This document shows, in pieces, positions 1 to 11,451 of a stretch of DNA of 64,000 nucleotides. The stretch's first letter is position 1. Each line of letters starts with the position of its first letter. This stretch comes from Linum tenue (Eukaryota > Streptophyta > Magnoliopsida > Malpighiales > Linaceae). Where the stretch lies: contig CAMGYJ010000010.1 of NCBI GenBank assembly GCA_946122785.1, positions 16,157,467-16,221,466 on the forward strand, in the 5' to 3' direction. The position numbers and the translations under genes were made by a program. A model generated the notes under the pieces. The model was given only the letters and a program-made list of their open reading frames with translations. It was not told where the DNA came from and made no database searches.

Positions 1-14
1 TATTTGGTATTTTT

Positions 15-426
15 TACAGAAACTATCTACGTGAAAGTTTGTTAATTTAATAACGGTATTATACATATACACAATAATGAAGAAGCTACCTGCCCAAAGG
101 ATAGGAATCAAAGCTAGTATAGAATATAAATGAGAATTTGATGAAGTTTTGGAGGTCAATGATTTTATGTTCTATCTTGCCAAATCGAATATTCAATACC
201 CATTTTACAGGCTCAATTTAGTGATGCCCTAATCAACAAGTCCTGTAACTGAAAGAGTATAAGTTTCCTTTATCAATGATATTAGTTGAAATGGTAAAAT
301 ATGAACAGAAACTATCTACATGATTATAGAAAATTTGGTACTTTAATAACGATATATTATATGTATACACAATAAACGAAGGAGCTACCTGTCCAAAGGG
401 CAAGGATCAAAGCTAGTAATTTAGAT
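15..426 (+). repeat. Diverged direct repeat, two copies of about 110-120 bp
   Basis: A block at about 15-124 and a second at about 304-426 share the order of several words: ACAGAAACTATCTAC, TTTAATAACG, a TATACACAATAA stretch, GAAGCTACCTG or GGAGCTACCTG, and ATCAAAGCTAGTA. They are separated by about 180 bp of unrelated AT-rich DNA. The second copy ends almost exactly where the LINE reading frame begins. This may be an old local duplication or part of an older repeat. No gene is visible in 1-424. Confidence 0.6.
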
Positions 427-1819
427 AGAGACGGTTTATGATTTCTTCAATAACGGTGTTCTGCCCCCAGATCTAAACCATACACTTATTGCTCTTATCC
501 CAAAGGTGAAGTCTCCTAGTACGGCTAAAGATTTTAGGCCCATAAGTCTTTGCCGGGTGGTGTGCAAAATTATTTCAAAAGTCCTGGCTAATAGGCTCAA
601 AATTATCTTGGATGATCTTATCTCCGAGGAGCAAAGCGCCTTTGTTCCAGGAAGAAGTATCACTGACAATGTTATTGTTGCTTTTGAATGTTTCCAGTTT
701 ATGAATCAGAAGGAAAAAGAGAAGGATGGTTTTTTTGCGGCCAAGCTTGACATGGCCAAGGCTTATGACCGTGTGGAGTGGGGTTTTCTGGAAAAAGTCA
801 TGAGGAAGCTTGGTTTTGATGAAAGATGGATTGCTCTGGTTATGAAGTGTGTCTCAACAGCTACCTATTCGGTTTTGGTAAATGGCCATAAGACAGAAAT
901 TTTCTCCCCTTCTAGAGGACTTCGACAAGGGGACCCTTTGTCCCCCTATCTGTTTCTTTTATGTGCAGAAGGGATGTCTACACTAATCAAAAAGGCTGAA
1001 GAGGATGGAACGTTACATGGTATTCAGATTCGAAAGAAGGCTCCTGTGGTTTCCCACTTACTGTTTGCTGATGATTGTGTGATTTTTGGTAAAGCAAATC
1101 TAAGAGAATGCGACCAGCTTAAGGAGATCTTGGAAGTTTATGCTAAAGAGTCAGGACAGCTCATTAATTTCAGCAAATCCGAGCTGTCTTTCAGTAAGAA
1201 TGTCCGGGTAAGTCGAAGACTTGAGTTCTGTGGTACGTTGGGCATCAAAGAGGTAGAAAAACTGCCGAGGTACTTGGGACTCCCGACTGTTGTGGGCAGA
1301 TCTAAGAAAGCTCTTTTTGAGGATATTAAAGAGCGCATCAGAAAGAAATTAAAGGATTGGAAAAGCAGGACGATGTCCCAAGCAGGAAAGGAGATTATGA
1401 TAAAAGCAGTGGCCCAAGCCCAGTGCTTATACCCGATGTCAGTTTTTCAGATCCCGGATGGTACCCTAGCTGAGATTCAAAAGCTCATCGCTAATTTTTG
1501 GTGGGGGCAGAAGGGAAAGGAAACAAAAATTCACTGGTTGGAGTGGGACGAGCTATGCGATGATAAGGAAGATGGAGGAATTGGATTCAGAGATCTCAGG
1601 GCCTTTAATTATGCAATGCTTGGGAAACAAATCTGGAACTTGATGACCAGGCCACAATCGTTAATGGCTAGAGTCTTAAAAGCCAGATACTATCCAAAAA
1701 CTGATATTCTACAAGCAAAGCTTGGGTACCAGCCAAGCTATATCTGGAAGAGTTTAATGGGTGCAAAAGACAAGATTGAAGAAGGGTTCAGGTGGAGAGT
1801 GGCAATGGGGTTTCTATAG
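425..1819 (+). pseudogene. LINE ORF2 fragment: reverse transcriptase domain
   Basis: This is an RVT_1 reverse transcriptase of the kind that copies LINE RNA at a nicked target. The frame is open from 425 (the codons before 506 already match the family, for example FFNNGVLPPDLN) to TAG at 1817-1819. Visible motifs are KDFRPISL, an AYDRVEW block carrying the first catalytic Asp, GLRQGDPLSP, and the catalytic FADDC box at about 1065-1080. It ends early: family members continue into a GN-GVSIGIW-type block, which here lies in another frame starting near 1792. A one-base loss near 1798-1803 therefore breaks the ORF. The upstream endonuclease is missing. Confidence 0.9.
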
Positions 1820-3156
1820 GCATTTGGAAGGATGCTTGGATCCCGGGAAAGGCTTTCTACCAGGCTGACCCTCCCCCTGATGGGGAAACTCCTGAGATAA
1901 AGGTCAATGCCCTGTTAGATGAAGTTTATGGTGGATGGGACGAATCAAAACTGAGGAATATGTTCTCCAGAAGTGATCAAGAACTAATATAAAAAATCCC
2001 TATTCGTTCCCCCCCGGTGGAAGATTCAAGGGTCTGGAAAGCTACTGACAATGGGGCTTACTCAGTAAAAACTGCATACCACTATGTTCGAAGTCAACAA
2101 CAACACACAATGACCCGACTTCACAATAGAAACATGGAGGATTCCGATTTCTGGAACGCCCTGTGGAAGCTTCAGATTCAACCTAAGGTTCGGATCTTCT
2201 TATGGAAAGTAAGTAAGAACATCTTACCTGTTGGTGTCAATATCGAGGAGTGGATCGAAAATGCTGCTTCGGACTGTCCTTTTTGTAATCTTCCAGAATC
2301 CCAAATGCATGCCCTGCGCGAATGCGACTGGTTCCGAAGGCAGTGGAGAAGCTGTGAAGAAAAAGACCTGTATGAGATGGGAGAAGGAAGGACATGCATC
2401 GACTGGCTTAAAGAGGTCTTCAATAATTCATCCATAGAAAAAGTCCAAAGATTCTGCTCAATTATGTGGTTCCTATGGAAGGAGAGGTGCAATCACAAGT
2501 ACAATAATCGGAAGCTAGAAGAGGAAGAAATCATACCTCGAGCTTTGGGGTGGCTGTCCTCCGACCTGGACGCTCAACCCAACCCTGCTTCGGCTCTCTT
2601 TTCTGGTCTTCTTGAGAGCAGAGCCCCGCGGGAAAGCCGTTGGCATCCTCCTCCTGAGGGGATCTACAAGTTGAATTCTGATGCTGGGGTGCTTCAACAG
2701 CAGGGAGTCGGACTGGGCGCCATTATTCGTTATTGGAGGGGAGGTTTCGTTGGAGCAACGGTGAAGAGAGAGAAGGGGATCTGTCGTCCGATCGAAGCCG
2801 AAGCAAAGGCGATGATGATGGGTCTGCGTGAAGCTAACCGGAGATCCATCAGCCCGTTGATCATTGAATCGGACTGCCAAGTGCTGGTGAACTTACTGAA
2901 TAGAGGGGAGGATGATTTCACAGAGGTTGGGATTTTGTGCGATGAACTCAAGAGGATGGCAGGTGAGAATGAAGCTATATCTGGTGTGAAGGTGAAATGG
3001 GAATTCTCGCCACGAAAGACTAATTCTCTGGCCCATTGGTTAGCCCACTCTGGTTCAGGTTGGAATCATCAGGTGGTTTGGGTTGATGACCCTCCCCTTA
3101 CATTACTTTTTATGGTTGAGACTGACTCGGGTTGTAGTTCTTTGGATCAGGTTTGA
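1792..3156 (+). pseudogene. LINE ORF2 fragment: zf-RVT and RNase H domains
   Basis: This continues the preceding frame after its frameshift. It starts with the GNGVSIGIW block and is interrupted by one in-frame TAA at 1990-1992. It then runs open from 1993 through the reported ATG at 2017 to TGA at 3154-3156. At about 2150-2340 there is a zf-RVT domain with a C-x2-C-x6-H-x3-C pattern (CPFCNLPESQMHALREC). At about 2670-3060 an RVT_3-type RNase H follows, with acidic residues in NSDAG, EAEAKAM and ESDCQ and a final NSLAHWLA block in which the fourth acidic position is His, common in plant LINEs. It is dead because of the stop and frameshift. Confidence 0.88.
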
Positions 3157-3461
3157 CTAGTCCCTTCACAAAACATCCTACAAAATTGAAACGAAAAAGT
3201 TGCAATAAGCTTCATATATGCTCGATTAGAGAAGGCCCAACCCATATTCACACATTGGGAGACTAGGTCGTTGAAGCTAAAGCTTCACAATCGGTCCCAA
3301 GCCCTAACCGGTAAGGTAAAGCAGCATCCCTGAATTGGATGTGGATCGTTCCGCTCTCTGCGATTCTCCGCTGTGCTTTTCAAATATCTCCTCTCGTCCG
3401 CCGCCGGCGCTCATTCATCTACCGTCGCGGCGCTATCTTTCTCCGTTCACAAGCTCCTTCC

Positions 3462-4667
3462 ATGATCACCCAGCTTGGAGACGATCTCCTCGTAGAGATT
3501 CTCATCCGCCTCCCGGATCCTAGACCCGCCTGCCGCTGTAAATCAGTCTGCAAGCGGTGGAGCTCCCTCATCTCCACTCCCTCCTTCAACCGCCGCTTAA
3601 TTCATCACCACCACCGGAGTTGGAACCAACTCCCTCTGCCGGAGGATCCGAACGAGCTGCAATCGACCGTCCGGAGCTTCCTCCCTCGCGTGCACGTCCG
3701 AGACGAATTGAGAGTTCTGGATTGCTTCAAGGACTGGGTTTTGTGCGGGTTCTGGGATTTGGATAACGACAACCACGAGTCGAGGAGATCGTACTTGGTC
3801 TGCAATCCGTTCACCAAGCAGTGGGTCGCCCTTCCTTTAGCGCCTAAAAAGCATGTTGACTACGCCCAATCCCTCGCCAGGTTAGTTTGTGAACCCTGCA
3901 ATCCTAGGAAATTTGATCTAGGAGACGATGAACAAGCATTCGTCTATTCTTCCGAGTATCGGTTCCGAGTCGTGTGTATTTATAATGTGGGGCCGACTAC
4001 GATGCTAGACGTGTTTTGTTCCGAGTCCTGGAAGTGGACCAGGGAGATTCTTGCTATCCGCCGCTGTCTGAGGATCGGAAACAAAACTGTAGTTTCGTGC
4101 AATGGGGAGTTGTTCTGGTCCTATCATAAATTCGAAGATCTGAAAGAAGACCGGCTCCATGGTTCGGTGGCGGCCTTCAATCCTTTCCGTCTCGATATAC
4201 CCCCCACTTCCATTGATGTTTCTGCGTTTGACGCTAAACCGTGGTGGTTTATTTCGGGCTCGCAAGGCGCATTGCACGTGATTGCATTCGAGGGCAGAGT
4301 AGGTGTCATTGGGCGGCGTTTAAGTGTTTGGAGATTGGAAGAAGACCGACGATCCTGGAGGAAACTGTGTGAAGGGTTGGTATGCAACAAGAAATCGAGG
4401 TGTGGTAACTATCGAGTTGAGAGATGCCATCTTGAACTGTGCCTACATCCATGTAAGCCAGAAGTTTTGTTGTTTAACTGGCTTGATGGGGGTGATGCGA
4501 ACGCTATACTGTCCTGGGATCTGCAAAGAGAAGAGGTGGAGTTTTTTGCTGAGCTAGAAGGTGGCGCTGCTGTCGGTCATATATGGTGTTCCAACCTCGT
4601 GTCCATTGCTGGCCTACTTCAATCCAATGTTCAGAGATTGTACCCTACCGCCCGGACGAACCGGTAA
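3462..4667 (+). CDS. F-box protein, single exon
   Basis: An intronless gene of about 401 residues. I choose ATG 3462 because the F-box starts directly after it (MITQLGDDLLVEILIRLPD, then CKSVCKRW); an upstream in-frame ATG at 3339 would add 41 unrelated residues. The F-box occupies roughly residues 2-45. It normally binds a SKP1-like adaptor of an SCF ubiquitin ligase. The rest looks like a plant F-box-associated region, with the usual YLVCNPFTKQW-type block near residues 110-120 and scattered Trp, Gly and Cys residues; it would select an unknown substrate. TAA is at 4665-4667. The frame is intact with no early stop. A broken LINE ends about 300 bp upstream, so the promoter is short. The family is large and fast-evolving, so the substrate cannot be inferred. 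Confidence 0.85.
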   Translation: MITQLGDDLLVEILIRLPDPRPACRCKSVCKRWSSLISTPSFNRRLIHHHHRSWNQLPLPEDPNELQSTVRSFLPRVHVRDELRVLDCFKDWVLCGFWDLDNDNHESRRSYLVCNPFTKQWVALPLAPKKHVDYAQSLARLVCEPCNPRKFDLGDDEQAFVYSSEYRFRVVCIYNVGPTTMLDVFCSESWKWTREILAIRRCLRIGNKTVVSCNGELFWSYHKFEDLKEDRLHGSVAAFNPFRLDIPPTSIDVSAFDAKPWWFISGSQGALHVIAFEGRVGVIGRRLSVWRLEEDRRSWRKLCEGLVCNKKSRCGNYRVERCHLELCLHPCKPEVLLFNWLDGGDANAILSWDLQREEVEFFAELEGGAAVGHIWCSNLVSIAGLLQSNVQRLYPTARTNR

Positions 4668-6898
4668 TATCGCTTATTGGGCAAGAAAGGGTAGGCGGTT
4701 TTACCGTACGAAACGGTTGAACTACCTTAGCTTTAGTAAAAAATACATTTTCTCATAATTCTCCGATATAACTTTGGGTAAGGTTTCCTAATACTTGCTT
4801 CAATCATTAGTTAGATGTTGAAAATTGTTCTTTTGTGTTATTGCTATTGTCACCGCTACAGATATAGACAATTTGTTTCCCACAATTGCTTTTCTAGTGG
4901 TAGGTAATTTTGTAGGAATACTCAATTTCTTTTTCCTTTAGAACATAAAAGCTAGCTACGGTTTTTTGCTCTCATTGGTTGGTTACTGTTTCATTTTTTG
5001 TCTTTTAGTGGGGATTGGTAAAAGGCCTTCCATCGATTTCCTTCCCTACATACCCCTTCCGGATTCCATGCATCGACGAACTTCCCTCATTGTAGTGAAG
5101 TGACAATGCTTCCCCTTACCGGTCGTACGAGTGTATCTGTAGCTGGCCCAGCCCCCTGCCATTCTTCCACTGATTTCCTCACATTTTTGGAAGTCCATGT
5201 CGCGTTTGTTGCTCATACGCACGAACAACTGCAGAAACCTCTTCTAGACACGCCAACGACCATGATTCGTACTGACTTGCTTTATATCTCTGTTGCACTA
5301 ACCTCTACCTTACCACGAAATCCGCAGGCACGGGTCAGCTTTCTGTCCACTCCACTTCAGCTCGACACGCCACAACCCATGAATTGTACATCCCTCTCCT
5401 TACTCCCTTCGATTTGTGGAAGAGTGACCTCATTCAATTCAACCCTATCGATTTCTTCTTCGTCTCAATGATTTCGACAAACTTTCCTTTTTCTTCTCAT
5501 CCCTCTTCTGCCGTAGAGTCTGATTTTCATACATTCCTTCTAGATATGGATTTCGGGAGAGGAGCAATAGTCAATTGGGAGGAGGAGGGAAATGAGAGTA
5601 TTGCCATCTCATACTCTCTGGTTCCATATTGGAGAATTGTTGTTGGCATCTGCATTGCCGAATGATGTTGTTGGCATCGGCTGAAGGAAGAGGGGAAGCA
5701 AATTCAATGCAAGGTCGAGAAGGCAGTATACGGACTGAAAGCCGACAGAGAAGATGGAGTTCAACACTAGAAGTGGAGGTCTTCCGGAATGATGGCATCC
5801 ACTTAAAAGCAAACCATGTGTACAATCACAAGGCGAGTCCTATGATGTTTTGATCGTCTCCCATACTTTCGGAAAGAAGAAGGAAACGAGGAAGAAATTC
5901 TGGGAGCAAAAGATCTGGCTCACCAATGAGATAATTCACTACCCAACTGTTGATAAGGTTTGAATACCTGAGTTTGAAATTATTGCTTATTTGTTATGGA
6001 GTTTGTTCAGTTTACTGTACCTAGCTTTGTGTGCTTTGGTTCTGGTATTTACGAGGTGAAGATTGATCTAGCATGACAAGAAGATGATGATGAGATTTAA
6101 CTCTACGAAAAAAACTCAGTGTTGATTTAATTTCTTCACCTTCTTTCAACTGTGAAACAAGTTGCTGTAAACTTGCACCACCAGGTAAACATCTTCTTCA
6201 CCTTCTTCCTCATGGGTGTTTATAGATTCCTATTCCAATGGAGTTGAAACTCTCTCTCCCACTTGGTGGTTAATTTTGGGTTCTTGGCAATCACTTTGGT
6301 ATATTTCTCTTATCTGGTTTCTTTTGAATAATCATACTGGTGCCTCATGGTTCTGATCTGGATTTGGTTGGATTTGCAGCGAATGTGTACCATAGAGATA
6401 TCAACCCAAGAAATGAGTGGTGCGTTGTTTTTGTTATCTGTTTCATGCGCTAATCTAAGTTTTAGCATTATTTGTGTTTTGTATTGATCACAACAGAGCC
6501 TCCCTCTCAATCGCTCTGTGGACGAAGTTTGCTGCAAGTTAGGTCTTCCTAAACTCATTCAATTGGGTGGAGCTGCACCATTGGTTGTGGCATTTACTAT
6601 CAGGCTCTTAATTTGGCGTGGTGCACTTTTACATGTTCTTCAGTTATTATTACTTGATGTCCAAATTGTAATTTTGGTTGAGTTATAAGCAGCTCGCCTA
6701 AGCAAGCCAGTACTGCTCATCCTTCCTTTGTCGCTTTGGCTTGTAAATGTGGCGAACTTTTTACTAATTAGAGTACAAAAGTTACCAGCTCTCTTATTTC
6801 ATTTTTGTTTAAGTCGTGGAGAAACTTTGATCCATTATGTTCCTTCCTTTTTATTTTATCGTGATGTGTAGGCTTTGCCCACTACAACTTTTACCATC
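4668..6898. other. Intergenic DNA with one coding-like fragment
   Basis: No complete gene is recognised. One stretch on the plus strand, 5793-5957, is open for 55 codons with a composition unlike the surroundings (it includes the words DVLIVSHTFGKKKETRKKF and LTNEIIHYPTVDK). It ends at GATAAG followed by GTTTGA, which could be a splice donor. I do not recognise the family. No flanking exon could be linked to it, so it may be an exon relic. The remainder is AT-rich, and the reading frames of 60-120 codons in it look like chance. Confidence 0.4.
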
Positions 6899-7470
6899 TG
6901 TAGACACCACTTTTTGTCCGGGTTAAAACATATTTAATCAATTAAAATTTAGTGTCAGATTTGTAATAACAAATCTTGAACGATCTTCTAGCTTAAACAT
7001 AATTGTAGTGCTTGGGTTGGGTCTTGCTTGCCATAATTCAATGAGAGCTAATCTCAATTGATACAATTCATTAGTGATGACTTGACATGTGAATTAATTG
7101 ATTCTTAAGACATTGGGTCTTGTAAGAATTGAATCACGATTTCGAAATAAAAAATAGGAGTCATAACAATCTTATTAAGACAGCTACAATGCCAAATAAT
7201 TGAAAACGTTATTACAATTAATTACACCACTAATTTTCTATTAGGTTAAACCAATTACAATTGTACAATAAAATAAATTGGCATCAAGCCCACTCTACAC
7301 TGGCCCAAATCCGGGTCAACATGCCTGCCCAATTTTTAACCCAACTCAGCCTATACCATCCAAACCAAACCGGTTCGATTCAACCCAATCCATAAGCTAC
7401 ACAAACATAGAGGGCGGCCCCTATCACCTCTCAAATCCAATTACATTGTGCCAACACATCTGATTTTTTT

Positions 7471-7480
7471 CTATAAAAAG
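7471..7480 (+). promoter_or_regulatory. TATA-like box in LARD 5' LTR
   Basis: CTATAAAAAG lies about 570 bp into the LTR and is followed by a pyrimidine-rich, stop-containing leader. It is the best candidate for the LTR promoter. The identical box in the 3' LTR is at 17378-17387. Confidence 0.55.
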
Positions 7481-9790
7481 AGCTCTTTAGCTCTGGCAAA
7501 AGGGGGGAAAGGAAAAAAACATTCCCTGAACCTTTTCTTCTCTGTCACTTCCTTCCTCCTCTTCCTCAAAATACCAAACAGAAAAGAGAAGCCGAAAAGA
7601 AAATAGAAAAACAAAGACAAACATTCCCTCACTCTCTTCTTCATACTGTCACCTTCTTTCCCCTTTCTAATTTTATTTCTTCTTCTTCCACCTCTTACTC
7701 AAAACCTGCACAAACAGAAGCCAAAAGAAGTTACAAAAATTCCCTCACCACAAGCATCCTACCACTGCCGCCAACTTCAGCAAAGCAAAAAAAAACCCAA
7801 GAAGGAGACGGAAAAAGGGAGGTCAGAATCATAATCAAACTACAAACAAAGGTTGGTAGCCAAAACCAACCATCATCATCTTAATCATTCATCTTCTTCA
7901 ACCATCTCATTTTAAGTTCTTTTCAAAATAGAAACTCAATCAATCCCATTCAAACTACAAGCAGGTTGATTTTATTTGAAAGAGGAATATACCTAATCTA
8001 TTCCAAGCAATTCCAATCTGACTACTCTCATCTACTTATTATTATCGTTGTACTTTATCAGATACTTTCTCATTCAAGCAATTAATCACTACTGTCATCT
8101 ACTTGTATACATTCATCTTTCTACTCAAGTCCCTTTTACATTTTAAGCACTTACCATTATCACCATCCTTGTATTGATTTGTCTCCTCTTTCTATTTCTA
8201 TATAAACTATAAAGCTCACAAATATCTTCGTTCAAGATAGCTATGTATAATTATACAGCTACTGATAATCTACTAATACCAATATAGATATATGTTTCAT
8301 CGATCATCTCATTTATACTTTTATCATGTTAGTATGAAATTCCATCATTACACACATATATAAAACAAAGCTAAAACCACCACTAATAAATCACGTAACA
8401 GAAAGCAACAGGCCATAATCCCAATCACTACTCAACTTTTAGTATTGAAAGCATCATAAATACCAAGTTACGTCTAGAATCTAAAGCCCCCATGAACCAA
8501 CCCATAATACACAATGATACAGATTTATCAACCTGTCCTAAAACTACTCTGATAGAAATCCCAAACTTATAAAACACCATGAACCTCGAATCCAAAAATG
8601 GCCCAAAGTAACAGTTAATAGTCCAAACTCGAGTTCACCCACAATATATGAAACAACCAGATTTTGACCAAACTGCTCAAACAATAGATTTACCAAAAAA
8701 CACCACCAATAAACCTTGAAATCATGCTAGAGTACACTCTAAACACAAAAGCAATGGACTTCCCAGAAACACAGGTTTGAAAACTAGTTTGAAACCTATA
8801 GAACAGAGAAACTAAACCAGAACCCATTAAGCAAACAGGATAAACCAGAAATAAATAAATCCATAGAAATAACCTACCCGAAATCCCCCACCGAAAATCG
8901 AATCTGTCCCCGGTGACTATATCCCATTTTCTCCTCTTCGTTCGAAACCAAAAAGATAAAAATAACGAGTAAGAACCAACCAAGAAAAAAAAACAAAAAA
9001 TGACGAAACTAAGAAACGCTAGAGCTTACCAGAGGCGAGGTTCTAAGTCGCTGCTGTCTTTATCACCGGTAAAGCGCCGAGCCCCCGACGATTCTTGTTC
9101 CTCCTCCCCTTGATTGAACCTAAGATAGAACCCAGAAAATCAGAACTGAAATCAAGATGAAAACCCCTAAATCCCACATGCAAAAGCAAAAAAAACCCCT
9201 CACACCCTCACGCCTGTGATACCCAGAACCGCCGCCGCGTCCATCGCCGTTAGTTTTGCACCGACGACGACTTCGTTCCCTTCCTTCGATCGAGAACAAA
9301 ACCCCAAAACAAACAGAAACAAGTCAGAATCCCTAGATCTTCAACTAAATCACACAAAACCGCCACCACTCTCTTTACCCAGATTAAAACCCAAGAATCG
9401 AACCCTAAAATACGACGTGCACAAACTGTAAAAGGGCAAACTCACCTTAATCGCCGCTGTCGGTACCTTGGTCGGCGTCCATCGCTGATCTTCCACGCGC
9501 TTCTGTCTTTGTCTCCATTTCACTTCGTCGTTTCCATCAGAGGAGAGTAGCGGCTGTCTAGGGTCGGATTAGAGGTAGAATGGGTTTTTGGATTTAGCTT
9601 TAGGTCGAATGGAAGAAGAAGAAAATGAAAGAAAGGAGGCAGAGGCAAGGTTTGAGAGTGGCGGCCGCTTGGGTCGCAAATAGGAGAATGCTAGGGTTCC
9701 TTTAAGTTCAAACACAATTACACTCGTCTCTCGTAAAGACGGATTTGCCCTCGCCATCTTAAAAATTTAAAAATAAAACCGGCCCTATTG

Positions 9791-9854
9791 AGATTTGAAC
9801 CCGCGTCCGTCAGATCAAAAATACCACGAGTTAGTTTAATCAGCCACTACGCTA
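9791..9854 (-). promoter_or_regulatory. tRNA-like A and B boxes (pol III type) inside LARD 5' LTR
   Basis: On the minus strand TAGCGTAGTGG (9854-9844) resembles a tRNA A box. GGTTCAAATCT (9801-9791) resembles a B box, about 43 nt downstream. The spacing and sequence match the head of a tRNA gene or tRNA-derived SINE. No full cloverleaf was drawn. The same sites recur in the 3' LTR at 19762-19699. Confidence 0.45.
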
Positions 9855-10655
9855 CATAATTTTACTTGCAACTTTAATCTCCTCATTTTTCCTTATTCCT
9901 GCTTAAGCTTAATACGCAATATTTGAATCGACTTATCGTGCTAAGATCGTTGCTTTTCACCAAATTATGGCTACCACTTTCGCTTTGCCTTCTTTATTCA
10001 TACATATACTAGTTTTACCTAGAAAATCCCTTAATACGAAACCTCGATCAATATATCATGATAGTCGCTCTCAATAAAATTGTTTTAAAGATTATATAAC
10101 ACTCAATCACTAAATTGAAACATCATAAATACATTGTCTAACAACTCTAATTATCATCTTAGCCACGATCAATAGAACGTGTTAAGATTCCCTTTTCAAA
10201 ACTTATCAACTTTATCGAACTACGTGGACTTTGATCCCGGATACTCGGGTACGTAGGCAACCAATAGGTTCGAGTCCAACTAACAAAAATAATCTTTCTT
10301 TACGTTCGAGATTTACGTTAATAAACGTATGATCGAATTGTAAAGATAAATATCTAAATTATCAAATCATCACATAATTAAATACGTAAATAAGGCAAAA
10401 ATTATAAACACCCAACCTTTAAAAACTTATCGATTTAAGTAGTACCCATTTGGGGCGTTGTGGGGTGTGAATACACTTTCCCACACGTAACCGTACTCCC
10501 GAACCTAGAAAAATCTAAAACTCGCGGACCAGATTTCTGGTTTTAACCTAAATAACAAAACCGGAAATGGGTGTTCGATCCACCCCAAGTAAGGTCGATG
10601 GCGACTCCGATCAGTTCGCAACGAATCCCGCAATCCGGAGGGGCGGTTGCGACAG

Positions 10656-10674
10656 TGGCGACTCCGCTGGGGAC
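10656..10674 (+). other. Primer binding site of LARD (tRNA-Arg-like)
   Basis: TGGCGACTCCGCTGGGGAC starts one base after the 5' LTR. Its complement ends in CCA and resembles the 3' end of a plant tRNA-Arg, the primer reported for Ogre/Tat elements. The tRNA identity is from memory and not searched. Confidence 0.75.
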
Positions 10675-11451
10675 TAAAGAGAGTCAACTACTTAACAATC
10701 GATAAGCATTTTCTTACTTTCTTAAATGGGTGTTATGTGTTTACTATATCAATTTGCGCCTTTAATTTATGATGTATTCTATTTCTTGCATCCATGCATA
10801 AAGCTCTATTCCCGAGCTATCCTTGTAGAAAAAAGGAAGAAAGTAGTGTGACTCCTACAATAGTAGGGGAAATACGAAACTTCCCAACCAGGTTGAACTC
10901 AAATCCGAGGATGATTTGAGGTATCATGCTAAACTCGAAAGGGTTATAGTGTGGTACAACTTGGGAGCCTGGTTCCTTAAGATCCCTATCCAGCATATAG
11001 TTTACCTAGAAACGACCTAAACCACAACTTATCCCAGAGCCTACCCAAAAACACAACTTTATGCTGCCGAAATACCCTAGGTTTACCTCAATAAGGCAAA
11101 GTTCGTGAAAGAGTTTATCTTATGATCAGTTCTTGTCTTGCTTATACGTGTAATGTATGTTCTGCAAATCATTCGTAAATGACAGAGATTTATTTGTATG
11201 TGTGAAAATATTTTAAACTCATTACACCATCATTTCTTCATTTATCATTTTAAAATTTGTACAAGGTGCATATGCATCCACTGAAAAGTACTTTGTATTT
11301 ACAATCATATCATTGAGCATAACCCACCATGAATTCATCTCATTTACCACCATGAAACGAGTTAACAAAATTGGGATTCTCTAAGGTTGCTCATCCACGA
11401 GGATAATGTCAACCCCGTAAGTACTCGACCGAATCCAAGGCTAAGCCTAGT

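Larger units (their letters stand above)
425..3156 (+). mobile_element. 5'-truncated LINE (L1-type non-LTR retrotransposon)
   Basis: The segment encodes, in order, a reverse transcriptase, a zinc-binding RT-associated domain and an RNase H, the 3' half of ORF2 of plant L1-type LINEs. ORF1 and the apurinic endonuclease are absent, and similarity starts abruptly at about 425, just after an in-frame TAG at 422, as expected from incomplete reverse transcription at insertion. The 3' end is not clear. The RNase H frame stops at 3156 and no obvious poly(A) tail or target duplication was found before the F-box gene. At least one frameshift and one nonsense codon make it inactive. Confidence 0.9.
6899..10654 (+). 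repeat. 5' LTR of the LARD, 3756 bp
   Basis: Starts TGTAGACACC and ends GGTTGCGACA. It is almost identical to 16797-20562. It contains a TATA-like box at 7471-7480, a CT-rich leader-like stretch after it, a GC-rich segment at about 9000-9760 and a tRNA-like pair of boxes at 9791-9854. The reading frames inside it (7278-7463, 8690-8983 minus, 9216-9431, 9569-9757 minus) recur in the other LTR because of the repeat and have no recognisable domain. Confidence 0.93.

Noticed and set aside
8690..8983. 97-codon minus-strand ORF, repeated exactly at 18598-18891
   Set aside because: Its duplication follows from the two LTRs. It has no domain and its composition looks like chance.
9569..9757. 62-codon minus-strand ORF starting MARANPSLRETS, repeated at 19477-19665
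   Set aside because: Located in the LARD LTR GC-rich part. No recognisable protein; explained by the LTR repeat.
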